Below, piece after piece: positions 1 through 12,100 of a stretch of 64,000 nucleotides of DNA. The first letter of the stretch is position 1, and each line of letters begins with the position of its first letter. The position numbers and the translations under genes are program-made. This DNA is from Paenibacillus cellulosilyticus (GTDB lineage Bacteria; Bacillota; Bacilli; Paenibacillales; Paenibacillaceae), in NCBI RefSeq assembly GCF_003182255.1, contig NZ_QGTQ01000017.1, positions 1 through 64,000 on the forward strand, in the 5' to 3' direction. The notes below the pieces were generated by a model. The model saw nothing but the letters and a program-made list of their open reading frames with translations, was not told the origin of the DNA and ran no database searches.

Positions 1-81
1 CCCATTCAGAGCAATCCGGTGACAACAGCGATCGTAAGAACATTCGCTCTGCGCAGCTGCCTTTGCAGTTCATTGAAACAC
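1..81. other. left-edge sequence, no gene resolved
   Basis: These bases may hold the 3' end of a gene cut by the window edge, because a strong terminator follows at once. Two forward frames stay open through the stretch and the third closes at base 22, so the sequence alone does not decide which, if any, is coding. Confidence 0.3.
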
Positions 82-128
82 AAGGGGCCGTCCCAAAGTC
101 TAATGACTTTTGGGACAGCCCCTTTTTT
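82..128 (+). terminator. intrinsic terminator at left edge
   Basis: Long inverted repeat: AAGGGGC plus GTCCCAAA pairs with TTTGGGAC plus GCCCCTT and runs into a T tract. It probably ends a gene lying left of the window. The 178 bases between it and the first start codon hold no further gene that I can support; they are presumably the promoter and leader of the surface-protein operon. Confidence 0.85.
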
Positions 129-306
129 GCTTTAGATAAACATGCGTGGATCTGCAATAGGTAGATTGGCGCATGTTTATTTTTCGTTGAGAGGGACGTT
201 GTAGAATTATGTCATACTTTGTCTGCGTTTAATATTCTCCCAGAAAATAGAGAGGAGATAACGTAACAGCACACAGTTTCAGTGGGAAATCAGGGGAGGC
301 GTTGAT

Positions 307-990
307 TTGAGAAAGGCAGGAACAATGCTGTTCAGAGTCTGTATGCTTCTAACGTTGGCGGCGGTTATATTCACAACGGGAAGACCGGTTAGTGGCGCCG
401 AAGCTTCGGCGTTGCCAGAATTGACCGCGGAACAAATCTATCAGGCGGATGCGGACGCTGTGTTTTATTTGAAAGTTTATAAGGAAGACGGGACGCTGAA
501 GACGGTGGGCACCGGATTCTTGATTCAGGGAGACAAGGCGTTGACCGCCTATCATGTCATTGCGGAAGGCGCTTCGTACGAAGCGGTGTTCGATGACGGG
601 AAGACCGTTCGAGGCGTTACGGTAACGGCGGCCGATGAGGATCTGGATGCTGCCGTGCTGTCCATTCAGGCCGGCGGGAGAAAAGCCTTGGAACTTACGT
701 CTGACGAAGCCCGCCACGGACAGCGCACGTTCGCGATGGGGTACCCGCTCAAAGGGACCAAGATTATTACCGAAGGCATCGTGAACGCCCCGGCGGCGAA
801 GGTGAACGGCGTGAACAGGCTGCTGACTTCCGCTCAAGTGGCGAGCGGGATGTCGGGAGGACCATTGTTCGATCAATATGGCCAAGTAGTCGGAATCATC
901 TCCGGCTCCTTCCGGACGATGGACAATATTCACCTATGCGTGCCGGTTGCAGACATTCGCAGCAAACTGCTGAAGGAGGAAGGCAAGTGA
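307..990 (+). CDS. secreted trypsin-like serine protease (HtrA-type fold)
   Basis: Predicted exported serine peptidase of the trypsin/HtrA fold, 227 residues. A hydrophobic signal sequence covers about residues 6-30. The catalytic triad is readable in the expected order: His in LTAYHV, Asp in DEDLDAAVL, Ser in GMSGGPLFD. There is no PDZ domain, so it is the bare protease core, shorter than DegP/HtrA. The TTG start is chosen because AGGGGAGGC lies just upstream and the signal peptide begins there. Its stop codon overlaps the GTG of the next gene, so it is translated together with a giant surface protein. A role in processing or quality control of surface proteins is inference. Confidence 0.85.
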   Translation: MRKAGTMLFRVCMLLTLAAVIFTTGRPVSGAEASALPELTAEQIYQADADAVFYLKVYKEDGTLKTVGTGFLIQGDKALTAYHVIAEGASYEAVFDDGKTVRGVTVTAADEDLDAAVLSIQAGGRKALELTSDEARHGQRTFAMGYPLKGTKIITEGIVNAPAAKVNGVNRLLTSAQVASGMSGGPLFDQYGQVVGIISGSFRTMDNIHLCVPVADIRSKLLKEEGK

Positions 991-3900
991 CCAGAAAAAT
1001 CATTGCCGTGATCACGGTATTCGCGATGCTGCTGCAGCTTACCGGATGGTTATCGGCACCGATCGCCCATGCAGCGACGACTTATACAGATGTATACGTC
1101 CCTAAAGGCGGGAAAATCGTCAACCGCGGGGACATGACGAGCTGGAGCACCAGCTTTTCCAGTTCCGATGCGAACAATTTCGGCATGTTCAAGAGTAAAG
1201 CATCCGGCGTGACGGTTAATTCCTCGGATGTTACCTACACGCTTGACAGCATAAGCTTCGATTGGTTCAACACCAATACGTTTACCGGAAAAATTAATAT
1301 CAGTCAGAACCCGGAGCTTAAGAGACTTGCGCAAGGCGGAACGGCAAAGCTAATGCTGAAGACCGGGAAGTTAGACGGGTATATCTTAACCGTTGATATT
1401 ACGTTAAGCGGAACATCGAAGTATAGCAAGGTTATTAGCGACGGAGAAGCAGTCAACTCGGGTTGGATCGGATTCGGAGCGACGGATACGATCACGATCG
1501 AGTTCAATCACTTATTATCGGCTGGCGAGCTGAATAACATCCAGCTCTACTTCGCGGATATCGATGCCCCTGTTTATCAAGGCAACACGTTCACGACGGA
1601 CGGCTCCGTTCGCTTCAACGATGACCCTGCTGTCATGCAGAACGAGCTGTTCCTGAAGCAGGACAATATGATGAACATGGCGCTGAACTTCAGCGAGCCC
1701 GTATTCCCTTCGATGGCGGTCGATGCGTCCGATCGGATCGATGACAAGTACAGCTTCATGCGGACGGAATTGTTCACGAATCCCGGCGGAGACGGCTACG
1801 ATCCGTCGACCTATTATTTGACTAACACGGATGACGGGTTTAACGGGTTTACGCTTGGGTCGCTCAATTTGACGAATCATTCACGCTCGACCTTTAATTT
1901 GAAATTTACGACGTCTGCGAACGACAGCACGGGCAACGTGCCGCTCGACCCGCTGCGTCTGACGGCGTCCTCCGACCCGGATCGCCCGACGCTGCTGCAG
2001 CGCATTAACGATGCCGGATTTATAGATGGGGCGGGTAATCCCTTGCAGACTGTCAGCAGCATCGGAACATCGCCTTTCGCGGACAACAGTAATCCAAACG
2101 GTACTTACCGGACGATTATCGACGCGCGTCCGCCGAAATATTCGGCGGTGAAGAATGGCGTACAACCAAACATCCTGACCGGACTCGTCTTGAACAAAGG
2201 CAATACGGTCACCTTCAACGTCAATGTAAGCAAGAAGCTGATCAGCGCTAACGCTCCTACCGAGGATACCCGGCTGACCTTCAGCAACGGAATGACGGCG
2301 TCTTACGTGAGCGGCTCCAATACGGATACTTGGACCTTCCAAGCGACCGTGCCTGGAGGTACGGGGGTCGAGACCGCTCTACTGAATACATCGGCACTGG
2401 AACACGCGAGCGATCCGGGAGACGGCAAGGCGTTGTGGGATTACGCGCACAATTATTTGACCGAGGCGGTCAAGTCTATCGACTGGGCAGATTTGTCTAT
2501 CGACAATACGGCGCCTGAGGTCAATTACGTGTATAAAAACGAGAGTGGAGTTGAAGTGCCGGCATACCAGCATGTGAAGAACGGATCCATTGCGATCAAC
2601 GCTTACGATCCAGATCTGAACGGACAGCCGAGCAAAGGCCTGTTCCGGCCCGGCGCTGGCTCCGGTCTCGTCTATTATTGGCTGAGCAAATCCCCGGAAG
2701 ACCCATTTGCCGGCATGAATGATAATTATGCAGCGGTCAAGCGGTATTCGCTGACGCAAAAGCAGCCGTCGGAAGACTTGTACGCTTCCGGGTTCGAGGA
2801 CGTCATACTGGGCGTAGCCGAGAACGGCGCGACGATTACGCTGCCGCCGGAAGCCGCAGGGACGAGCGACACCTGGTATTTGCACACCTGGACGGCCGAC
2901 ATGACCTGGGACTCGGCTAGACAGCTCATGCAATATGATAAGGGCAGCACGCAGCGAGACGAATATTTGTTGCAGCACCCGGACGCAACGCCAGCAGAGA
3001 CCGAGACGAATTTCCGGCAAAATATTATGCCCGGCCTGGGCGAATACGACAATTTGCAGCAATGGCCGCTGAGTGACTACAGCAAGGAAGATTCCAATTG
3101 GTCGTATCATCGTGCCGTGCTTAACCTCGACAATGATGCGCCTGTCGTCACGGCAGGAGACGTCGTCGACAATATGACCGACAACGTTAAGATAACGATC
3201 ACAGCTATCGATCCGACTTCTTCCATTAAGGACGGGAAGATTCAATATCAATTCGTCAAGCAAGGCGCGCAGCCGAACGAGGCTGCATGGCTCGAAGCTT
3301 CGCTGAACGAGCAAGGCAAAGTCAGCGTGGCGACACTGTACAATCCGGCGATCGACAGGGGCGGCAAATACGAGCTGTATGCCAAGGCGACGGACATCGC
3401 CGGCAACGCAGTGACCGATAAGCTGATCGAGGTCGATGTCCTCGTCATTTTCACCGAGTTCCAAAGTTATCCTGGAGACGGTTATGCGATCAATAACGGT
3501 CCCGAGTTTACGATCGCCGGGGTACCGATCGATACGGTCGAATATCAATATACGGATTCTTCGGTACGACCGGAGGACGGTTGGGATGCGATCGAGCAAG
3601 CGCCAGAACAAACGCAATTGAACGAGGAAGAAGCATCTCAGTACCAAATACCGGCCGATCAGACGAAGAACGGAACGGTCTATGCCCATATCAAGGTCAA
3701 ACAGAAAGATATGAACCGTTACTACTATTACTATAAGGAATACAAATTCGATCATCTGCCACCGACGGTCACCTTCAGCAGCCAGGGGTATTTGTACCCG
3801 ATGGCCGAGCAGAGCCTCATGATCGCCGTGGAAGATTCGCTCGTCGATTTTGCCGGGGTTGCGAAAGAGAATATTCAATACCAGTGGATCAAAGTAACGG

Positions 3901-6152
3901 AGGGACAAGCTGAACAAGCTCCCGATACCGACTCCAACGATTGGCAGCAAGCGCCTGCGAGCGGCGAGATTACATTGTCCGTCGACAGCAAAGACAAGAA
4001 CGGCAACTACCGTCTGTACGTCTATGCCAAGGACAGCCTTGGAAACGGGAAGGTCTACAAGACAAGCGGCTTGTTCGCAACGTTCCTGCTTAGTGCGGAT
4101 CCGCCAGTCGGCAGCGCCGAGCTGATCCATACAATGGGCAATGCAGCTGACGGTTATACCGCCATTATGAAGCTGGAAGTAGATGTGCCAGCCCAGGAGG
4201 GCTACTTCTACTCGATATCCTCAAACGGAGGCGACAATTGGAGCACCTGGCGTCCATTTACGAACTATGTGGGCGTGCCGGTTGATACCGATGACACTAA
4301 CGCGCTGAAGGGTACCGTCCAAGTGAAATTCAAGGGGTACTACGACAACATCAGCGAGATTTATTCGCCGAGCGTGGCGATTCAGGATGCGCCGGCATAC
4401 GCGCTCGCGTCGCTGGATCAGATTGATCCAGTCAGAGGCGGGGCAAGAACGGAGGACGGCGGTCAGAACAACGGGCTGGACATTGTGTTCGATCAGACGG
4501 ACGGCAAGACGATTACGCCTACCGATGCCAATCCTGAGATGCCGGAGACGATAGAGGACGGCAAGCGGTACAAGGTGTACCGGAACGGCAGCTACTCCTT
4601 TACCGTTGAAGACGGCGGCAAATCGAATATCGTATTTATCGTCGTATCCAACTTTGACGACCAGGAGCCGATCGTTTCTGTGAAGTATTCCACGATCGCC
4701 AAAACGTCTGGAACCGTCGTCGCCAGCCTGCAATCGAGCAAGCCGATCCGGATTACCAATCTATCGAAGTCTTCCAAGACGTTTACGGAGAACGGTGATT
4801 TCACCTTTGAATACGAGGATGCGGTTGGTTTTACCGGCACGATTGACGCTCATGTGAGCAATATTATGAATACGCCGCCGGACGCCGATGTGGTGCTTCA
4901 CTATAATCATAGCGATGTGAGCGCACTGATACGGTACGGAGGGCAATTGGTCGTCGTGAACAGCTCCGGGGACGGCTATGATGCGCAAGGAGAGCTGATT
5001 CATTATGCAGTGCCGACGACGGACAATGTGGTAGCGTCCAACCTTGTCGTGGCTGAAGTAAGACCGAAAGCAGGTGCGACTCAGGATTATCAGGTTGCCG
5101 GCAATAACGCAGGAAGCACACAGTCCTCGGTCGTTCTGAGAAGCAACGCCAAAGCCTTCTTTACGATTGTCGACGCTGCGGGTAACAGCACGAAAGTGGA
5201 GTCGGACCCGATCACAACGCTTGTGAGCGATCTGCCTGAAGTGAAGCAGATTGTGATGGAACGCATTGATTCGGCAGGAAACGTGCTGCAGGACGACAGC
5301 CTTGTCACGATCAACGGCAAATCATACTCGAAAGGCAAGATCAGGGTCAGCTTTGAGCTGGAGCCGTCGGCGATCTCAGAGAATACCGTGACGATTGGCG
5401 GCAAGCCAGCCGATACGTTCCGAGGCGAATATGACGTCAACATGCGGGCTTCCCTGTTGTTAATGGACAGGCTCGGCAACCGGTCCACGCAATCGTTTGT
5501 CATTGACGGATTGGATAACACAGCTCCGGAGATCAAGCTCAACAAGTCGGCGGTATCCATCATGCAGAGCAAATCGGACTTTGATTTTGTGACCGATCTA
5601 GGTGGTTACGAGGTGTCGGACAATTTGTCGGCAGCAGAGGACATTACCGTGACAATCGTGGAACAGGTGCTGGAGAACGGCCGATATACGGACCGCGACC
5701 TCGATCTGACGCGTGAGGGCAAACATACCGTGAAGTATATCGCCAGAGACCAGGTCGGGAACGAAAGCTACGCGACGCAGCTCGTCTATGTAACGCCATC
5801 CGACGGCATGTTCATTACAGCCAACGGCATTCCGCTCTCCGAAGCGGCGTCGGAGACGGCGATCGTGAACAGCACGACGGTTACTTTCAACGTTCAGAAC
5901 TACAATCTGATCAAGATTGGTAACGGCACAGGCAAGCTGGAAAACGAAGAAGGCACCTTCGACCTGCTTTATTATCCTGGACTTGTTCGCGAAGGCGAGA
6001 TGAAATATATCGCCACGAAGCTGACGTATGAGGAGCTGATGGAAGGCAGCTTCACCGTAACGCTGCCGAAGGCCGGGTGGTATACGATTATCGTCAGAAC
6101 GCAGGAGCGGGAACAGATTTATACGACGCTGCTCGTAAGCAGATCCAATTAA
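987..6152 (+). CDS. giant secreted protein with Ig-like modules
   Basis: Exported protein of 1721 residues, function unknown. I chose the GTG at 987, not an upstream in-frame start, because it follows GAGGAAGG and opens a clean signal peptide (basic TRK, then a hydrophobic run ending near AHAA). Much of the chain is repeated beta-rich segments that open with phrases such as DNTAPE, DNDAPV and DNTAPEI, typical of bacterial Ig-like/cadherin-like modules. No LPXTG motif, SLH repeat or enzyme domain is visible, so it may be held by its neighbours or released. The start overlaps the protease stop codon (GTGA), and the next gene begins 18 bases after its end. Confidence 0.8.
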   Translation: MTRKIIAVITVFAMLLQLTGWLSAPIAHAATTYTDVYVPKGGKIVNRGDMTSWSTSFSSSDANNFGMFKSKASGVTVNSSDVTYTLDSISFDWFNTNTFTGKINISQNPELKRLAQGGTAKLMLKTGKLDGYILTVDITLSGTSKYSKVISDGEAVNSGWIGFGATDTITIEFNHLLSAGELNNIQLYFADIDAPVYQGNTFTTDGSVRFNDDPAVMQNELFLKQDNMMNMALNFSEPVFPSMAVDASDRIDDKYSFMRTELFTNPGGDGYDPSTYYLTNTDDGFNGFTLGSLNLTNHSRSTFNLKFTTSANDSTGNVPLDPLRLTASSDPDRPTLLQRINDAGFIDGAGNPLQTVSSIGTSPFADNSNPNGTYRTIIDARPPKYSAVKNGVQPNILTGLVLNKGNTVTFNVNVSKKLISANAPTEDTRLTFSNGMTASYVSGSNTDTWTFQATVPGGTGVETALLNTSALEHASDPGDGKALWDYAHNYLTEAVKSIDWADLSIDNTAPEVNYVYKNESGVEVPAYQHVKNGSIAINAYDPDLNGQPSKGLFRPGAGSGLVYYWLSKSPEDPFAGMNDNYAAVKRYSLTQKQPSEDLYASGFEDVILGVAENGATITLPPEAAGTSDTWYLHTWTADMTWDSARQLMQYDKGSTQRDEYLLQHPDATPAETETNFRQNIMPGLGEYDNLQQWPLSDYSKEDSNWSYHRAVLNLDNDAPVVTAGDVVDNMTDNVKITITAIDPTSSIKDGKIQYQFVKQGAQPNEAAWLEASLNEQGKVSVATLYNPAIDRGGKYELYAKATDIAGNAVTDKLIEVDVLVIFTEFQSYPGDGYAINNGPEFTIAGVPIDTVEYQYTDSSVRPEDGWDAIEQAPEQTQLNEEEASQYQIPADQTKNGTVYAHIKVKQKDMNRYYYYYKEYKFDHLPPTVTFSSQGYLYPMAEQSLMIAVEDSLVDFAGVAKENIQYQWIKVTEGQAEQAPDTDSNDWQQAPASGEITLSVDSKDKNGNYRLYVYAKDSLGNGKVYKTSGLFATFLLSADPPVGSAELIHTMGNAADGYTAIMKLEVDVPAQEGYFYSISSNGGDNWSTWRPFTNYVGVPVDTDDTNALKGTVQVKFKGYYDNISEIYSPSVAIQDAPAYALASLDQIDPVRGGARTEDGGQNNGLDIVFDQTDGKTITPTDANPEMPETIEDGKRYKVYRNGSYSFTVEDGGKSNIVFIVVSNFDDQEPIVSVKYSTIAKTSGTVVASLQSSKPIRITNLSKSSKTFTENGDFTFEYEDAVGFTGTIDAHVSNIMNTPPDADVVLHYNHSDVSALIRYGGQLVVVNSSGDGYDAQGELIHYAVPTTDNVVASNLVVAEVRPKAGATQDYQVAGNNAGSTQSSVVLRSNAKAFFTIVDAAGNSTKVESDPITTLVSDLPEVKQIVMERIDSAGNVLQDDSLVTINGKSYSKGKIRVSFELEPSAISENTVTIGGKPADTFRGEYDVNMRASLLLMDRLGNRSTQSFVIDGLDNTAPEIKLNKSAVSIMQSKSDFDFVTDLGGYEVSDNLSAAEDITVTIVEQVLENGRYTDRDLDLTREGKHTVKYIARDQVGNESYATQLVYVTPSDGMFITANGIPLSEAASETAIVNSTTVTFNVQNYNLIKIGNGTGKLENEEGTFDLLYYPGLVREGEMKYIATKLTYEELMEGSFTVTLPKAGWYTIIVRTQEREQIYTTLLVSRSN

Positions 6153-6170
6153 GCTAAAGGAGCAACATAC

Positions 6171-9100
6171 ATGAACAGAACGGCTTTGAGAGGAATCGCA
6201 GCTTTTCTGGTTGCCATTCTGCTGCTGACAAGCCTGCCTTTGCATTCGATTGCCAGCATCGTGAGCGCGCCTGAGACGAGCTCGATTCAGAACGATTATA
6301 TAAAGGTGACAGTCGATAATGCGAGCGGCAGATTCGGCATTCGCACGGTAGACGGCCAGCCGATTCGGAAAAAGGACGGAAACGTCGATCTGATTTTTGA
6401 AGGCGACAATCCGGAGTCCTCCTTTACGACATTCCGAATTGATGGAACCGACTTTATTTTCGGTAATCCGTATAAGCTGGCACCCGACTGGTTCTCGGAA
6501 GTGTCCGAGCCGGCGGTCGTCAAGAATACGAACGGAACGGAAAGCTTAATTACCGTATGGACGATCAAGCAAATAAGGATCAGCCAAATCATCACGCTGC
6601 TTCCGAACGACGATCTGGAGAACGCGGGCAATGCTCGCGTTACGTACCAAGTCGACAATAATACGAAATCGACAGTCGAGGTCGGCGCAAGGGTGCTGCT
6701 CGACACTTCTGTCGGCGGCAACGACGGCCCGGCTTTTCAGATCGGCCAGAACTATTTGCAGCCGCTCACCGTGGAGAGAAAGCTCGTTCACGAGCCGGAG
6801 ACGCTGGGATACGACAAGGAGACGGACGAGCAAGCGTATAACCTGCACAAGCTGCCGTCTTACTGGGTCATGAGGGATAAGCTGGACCCTAGTAATCCGC
6901 TGGCGACCAATGTGATGGCATATGGCTTCAATAATATGTTCGAAGGCGGCATTAACATTGTCGACGAGATGATCGTCGGCCATTGGAGCGGGCTTGCCAG
7001 CACGAAGTGGGATTATGAGCCGAACGAGAATCTGGATTATACGCTTAACACGAATGCGTACGGAACAGCCGATTCGGCGGTCGCCTACTACTGGAATCCA
7101 GATTCGATCACGGCCGGTGCAAGTAATACGTATGAAGTCGTATACGGCTTGGGCGAGATCGTAGAGCCTGACAAAGTGTTCGATGTACGATTCCTGGATC
7201 CGGTGCAGAAGCTGGAGACGAACGATGCGGAAACCGGTTATGAGAATGACGGAATTTTCGAGATTAATACGGAAATCGAAAATTTGGCGATGTACGATAT
7301 GGAGCATAGCCAAATTACGGTTACGCTCAGTCTGGAGAACGGGCTGAAATTCGTGGACGAGTCGGGACAAGTACTGGGGGCTACGCAAACGCTGGACTTT
7401 CGCAAAGATATCCCACCGGAGGAGGCGGCGAAGGGAGTAGAGGTCATCCCGTACAAGCCGGGAGAGATCATCTCTGCGAAGTGGAGGGTCAAAGCCGAAG
7501 GGAAGCCTTGGCCGACGACAAGTCAATATTTGGTGACGGTAAGCAGCCCTGAGACCGAAAAGGAGCTGCAGAGCAAGCTTCAAGAGGCTGGGGAAGAGCA
7601 GGAGTCCGAAATTCGGGCAATCTATGAGTCTTCGAAAGCGAATTTCGTATTTCTCCCACCTATAGGAGAACTTCGGCCGACGCTGCTGTACAGCATGACG
7701 CCAGACGAGGTATACGATCAGGACGACAAATATATATCACTGAACTTATCCAATATTTCGGCGTACGAGCCGGGCAGCACGGAGACGGGGGCCGCAGCCA
7801 ACTTCGATCTCTACTTAAAGAACACGGCAACCGGAGAACGCTATAAAGTGCCCGTGTCGGAGTCGGTGACGACGAGGGCGCTTGGCAATGGCTTCTCGGG
7901 CGATATGCGAATTGTTTTCCGCGGCGGCGATCTAGTAGACAATAACGGCTTAACGATCGAGACCGTGGAAGCGAATGAATTGCCGCTTGGCGAATACGCG
8001 GTAGTTGTAGATTTCAAGGACAAGTCGAACCCGAACATCGCGGAAGCACTAAGCTTCGAGACGAGCGAGACGTTCCATGTGACGCAGAACGCGGAAGTCC
8101 GCGTTCGCAAAGCGAGCATATTGGCGGTGTACAAGGCAGTGCTCGATCTGACGCAGAGCGGCAGCGATGACAGTCAGAGGTTCGCGGAAGCGCTGCCTGC
8201 ATCTTATAGCGGTTTAAGCGATGCGGATTTCATCGCGAAGAGAGCGCAGGACAAGACGATCCTGAGCGAAGCAGGGAAGGCGATCGCGAAAGCGGCTAAA
8301 GCGGTGACGCCGGAGCTGCGCTTGGATGAGGCGATCGATGTTTCGGCCGTACCGGTGTACGGCGTGCGGGCATTCCAATCGGAGGCAGAATTCGAAGCGT
8401 TCGAGACCCAGCTGAAGAAGCAGGACGACAGTCAGGAGATCGTGCTTGAAGTACGCGGCAATATCGTGCAGTCCGGCACGGGCGCGGGCGCCCAGTATAC
8501 GGTGAAAACCGACCCGGAGCCTGCCATTATTAACCGAAGCGTTGCTTACACAGGCAAAGATTTGAGCTTCCCAGTCGGCGAGTTTCCGCTGGCTTCCCGG
8601 ATTAGCGCGAATACTTCAACGCCTTTCCTTCACACGTTGTTCGCATCCGGGGAAGGAACGCTTAGTATCGCCAACAGCGGTTTCGTTTTTTATAAGGGCG
8701 AATGGACGGTTGATTTCTATAACGGCTTCGACAAAACGCTAGGAACCGGGACTAAGCTGTCGACAGAACAACAGGAATGGGAAGCAGCGAAAAATCCAGA
8801 GGACAGTACGCTAAACGGCAGTCTGGGCTGGGCGAACGGCTTGATCGGGGACGCGTCGAATCCTTATCGCGATCTGCTGGTGTCCTACGTTTACTTCAAT
8901 CAACACTCGCTGTTTGCCTCCCCGAGCTTCTCTATTTCGGGCTTCGGGCTGCAGCTGAACGATTACGTGCTGAGAGAAGACGGCGTATCCTTTGGCGGGG
9001 CCGTGAAGATGGTCATTGTCGACGGCGAAGTGAAGAATGTCATGTTCAACGAAGAAGGCTTCGTCGGCATTGACGCTTCGCTCAAGTTCGAGCTGGGCAA

Positions 9101-12100
9101 AGCAATCGGACTGTTCAAAGAGGACAGTAAGAACGATGGTGGCGGCGAAATCAGCATTACGCACTATCTAGATCCGAACAAGTACGACGTTAATAACTAC
9201 TACGGAATCAAATTTAACGCCAAAATCGAGCATGTCATGTCCATCAAGGCGGAGCTTGCCTTCAAGCAGGTGGCAGACGGCCGCATATTGCCTGACGTTA
9301 TCGCTTTCGGAAGTGATCTGCCCGATCCTGGCGTCTCGGTCGGGCCAGCCACCTATATTACTGCTCTGAGAGGCGCAATACGGGAGCTGGCCGATACGAT
9401 CGCCGGAGGAGACAGCCGAGTTCCGCTTACGCTGGAAGCCGGCATCGACATGAAGATGGGCATCAAGCCCGCCGTACTAACCGGCGATGTCGATCTTTCG
9501 CTGAAGATGACCGGTATTAAAGTGGCCGGATCGCTGTCATTAGGCGAGGATGACGAAGCCATCAAGCTGCTTACGGAAGCGGTCATTCAAATGCAATGGG
9601 TCAGCCCGATGTTCTTGTCGGCCAGAGCGACGATCGATATCGGAGGCTGGGGCATCATCGTCGGTAAGACGAGCCTGTTCATCGGAGAAAATCTGGAGAA
9701 GCATCGGACAGACTTCGAGGGCATTATTAACGGGCGGATTCAGGTGCCAAGCGGCGTGCCGATTGTCGGTGGAATCGGGTTCGGCGTTTATGCCGGCGCC
9801 AATAATGACAAGGTGTGGGCCGGCGTTTCCGTGCTGTTCGTAACCGTAGGCGTCACCTATTATTGGGGTGGAGGCATCGAATTCGGCACCGATGGCAATA
9901 CAGAAGGCAAAGATGCGCTCATGTACTTGCTCGTTGAGGATCCGGAATTGGGACCTAAGGTGATGGCGATCGGCAGCGGCATCGACGTGCTGGCCACTTC
10001 GTGGGAGAACGAGGAGTCCGAGAAGCAAGAGATCACTTATCGGTCGATCAGCGACGGCGTTGCTATCATCGATGATGGGTCGCAAAATTTGGGCATCGGA
10101 GGCATCGTTACATCTAACGGCGCCAAGGTTCACTCCATTCCGATGAACAAGGTGTCGGGGGACGCATTGCTTGAAGTCGAATACTACGATACAAAGCGTC
10201 CGAAGCTAACTATGACCAGATCGGATGGCAGCAGCTACGATATCGTGATCGGGGATATTACGGATAAGAATGCGACAGCCTTCGAACAGATTATTAAGGC
10301 GGCTAAGGAAGGCGATCTGAAAAGCGACGGCACGAAGGTTACGAAGCAAGAAGCACTTGCGTCTACGGACGTGAGGAGAGTTTATATCGCCGTGCCGGAG
10401 AGCGAAGCGAAAACCGGCAAATGGACGTTGACTTCAGATCAGCAAATTCGCACCAAGCTGATGAATCTGCCGGTTCAACCAGCCCTGACCGGCGCTTCCA
10501 TCGAGCAAGGCTCGGATGAGAACAAGTTCACGGCGAAGTGGACGGTTGACCATGCAACGCCGGGAGATACGGTCAGCCTGTATCTATCCAAGGACAAAGC
10601 ATCGGATGTACCGGACCCTGATCAAGAGATCGATCCCGGTCTGTTAATTGCCAAAGACATCGTGATCAAGGCGGAGGATATCGCGGCGGACGGCACCGCT
10701 TCGGGCAAGCTGGATGTCGACGCGGCTCAGGTAAGCGGATTGGGCGGAGTAGACATCCGTGGTCTGCTGCCGCAAGGAAACTACTACTTGCGGGCGGAAT
10801 TGAAGACGGAAACGACTTTCTCCGTCAAGTCCTCTGCCGAAACGTTCAGAATCATTGATCCGCTTGCGCCTTCGGAAGTGAGCGACGTCTCGATCAAGGC
10901 GGCAGGCAATGGACAGTTCGAGGTTGCTTTCCCGCAAGTGGCTCATAAGAGCGGTCAGGAGAACGCGCAATATGGCTACTTGATTACGGCGAAGGACGAC
11001 AAAGGCAATCAATACGAGCCATTCGGAGAAGTCATGTATACCGAAGAGCAATTGGAGAGCGCCTTGCAGGATGGGAAGTATCGACTGAATATCGGCGGCT
11101 GGAGCCTCGTCGGCAAGCCGAAGATGGACGATGATGGCAATATCGTGCGTGATGAGCAGGGCAACATCGTGATGGAGGACGTACAGGACCGCTATACGGG
11201 ACTTGAGACCGGCCTCAAGTATAGCGTCGGTGTCTCGACGGTTAGAATCCCGACAGAGGAAGACGGAGCAAGCTCGAACATGCGATTCGCGGAAACGGTG
11301 TATTCCGAGAATAAGCTGCTCCCTGTACCGTCAAAGCCTGTCCTCAACATTAACGGAGACACGCTTCAAAACAACCGCTACGACCTGACGGTTAAGGAGA
11401 CGACGCAGCATATCGAGCTATCTTCGAACCAGACGGGCGTTGTCGTCGAAGCTATAGCAGATGACGCCGTAATTGGCAGCGTTACTCTCTCGGGCAGCGG
11501 CAACAGCGGCAAGCTTGATTTGAAAAATTTCAATACCGACGGCACTTATGCAGTGGAGCTGCGGGCGCGCAATGTGAATACGGGAGATTACTCGGTATCG
11601 ATGCTTTATCTGACGGTCGATACGACGGCGCCGATGATTTATTTGGACACGCCAGATGGAGGCTTCCGAATAAACGGAGGCGGGTTCGAGCTCAAGGGAA
11701 CGACCAATACCGATGCAACCGTTGCGGTGACGAATGCCGAGACGGGCGAGGAGCTGGCTTCTATCAAGCCGGATGCGAAAGGTCATTTTGACCAGAACGT
11801 CCCGGTTTCTTCTACGGACAGAGTGGTGAAAATCCGCGTTGAGGCGATCGATGACGCAGGCAATGCCAACAGCGCGGTAACGGAAGTGATCAACGATGAT
11901 CTGAAGCTGCCGAAGCAGCTGAAGCTGGTCGTGCCGGACGAGATCGTAACCGGCGGTACCTCCGTTGCACTTAATGCGGTTGTGCAGTATACGGACGGCA
12001 GCGAAGAGTCGGTAGACCGTTCAAAGCTCGTATTTAGTGTGGAACAAGGCGATTCCAATGTAAGGCTGACCGATGACGGAATGCTGACGGGACGCAGGGA

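Noticed and set aside
2379-4130. 583-codon open frame on the minus strand
   Set aside because: It lies wholly inside the giant secreted protein gene, has an odd Arg/Ile-rich composition and no ribosome binding site, and is a shadow of the plus-strand codon pattern. The same applies to 30425-31378 and 32330-33580.
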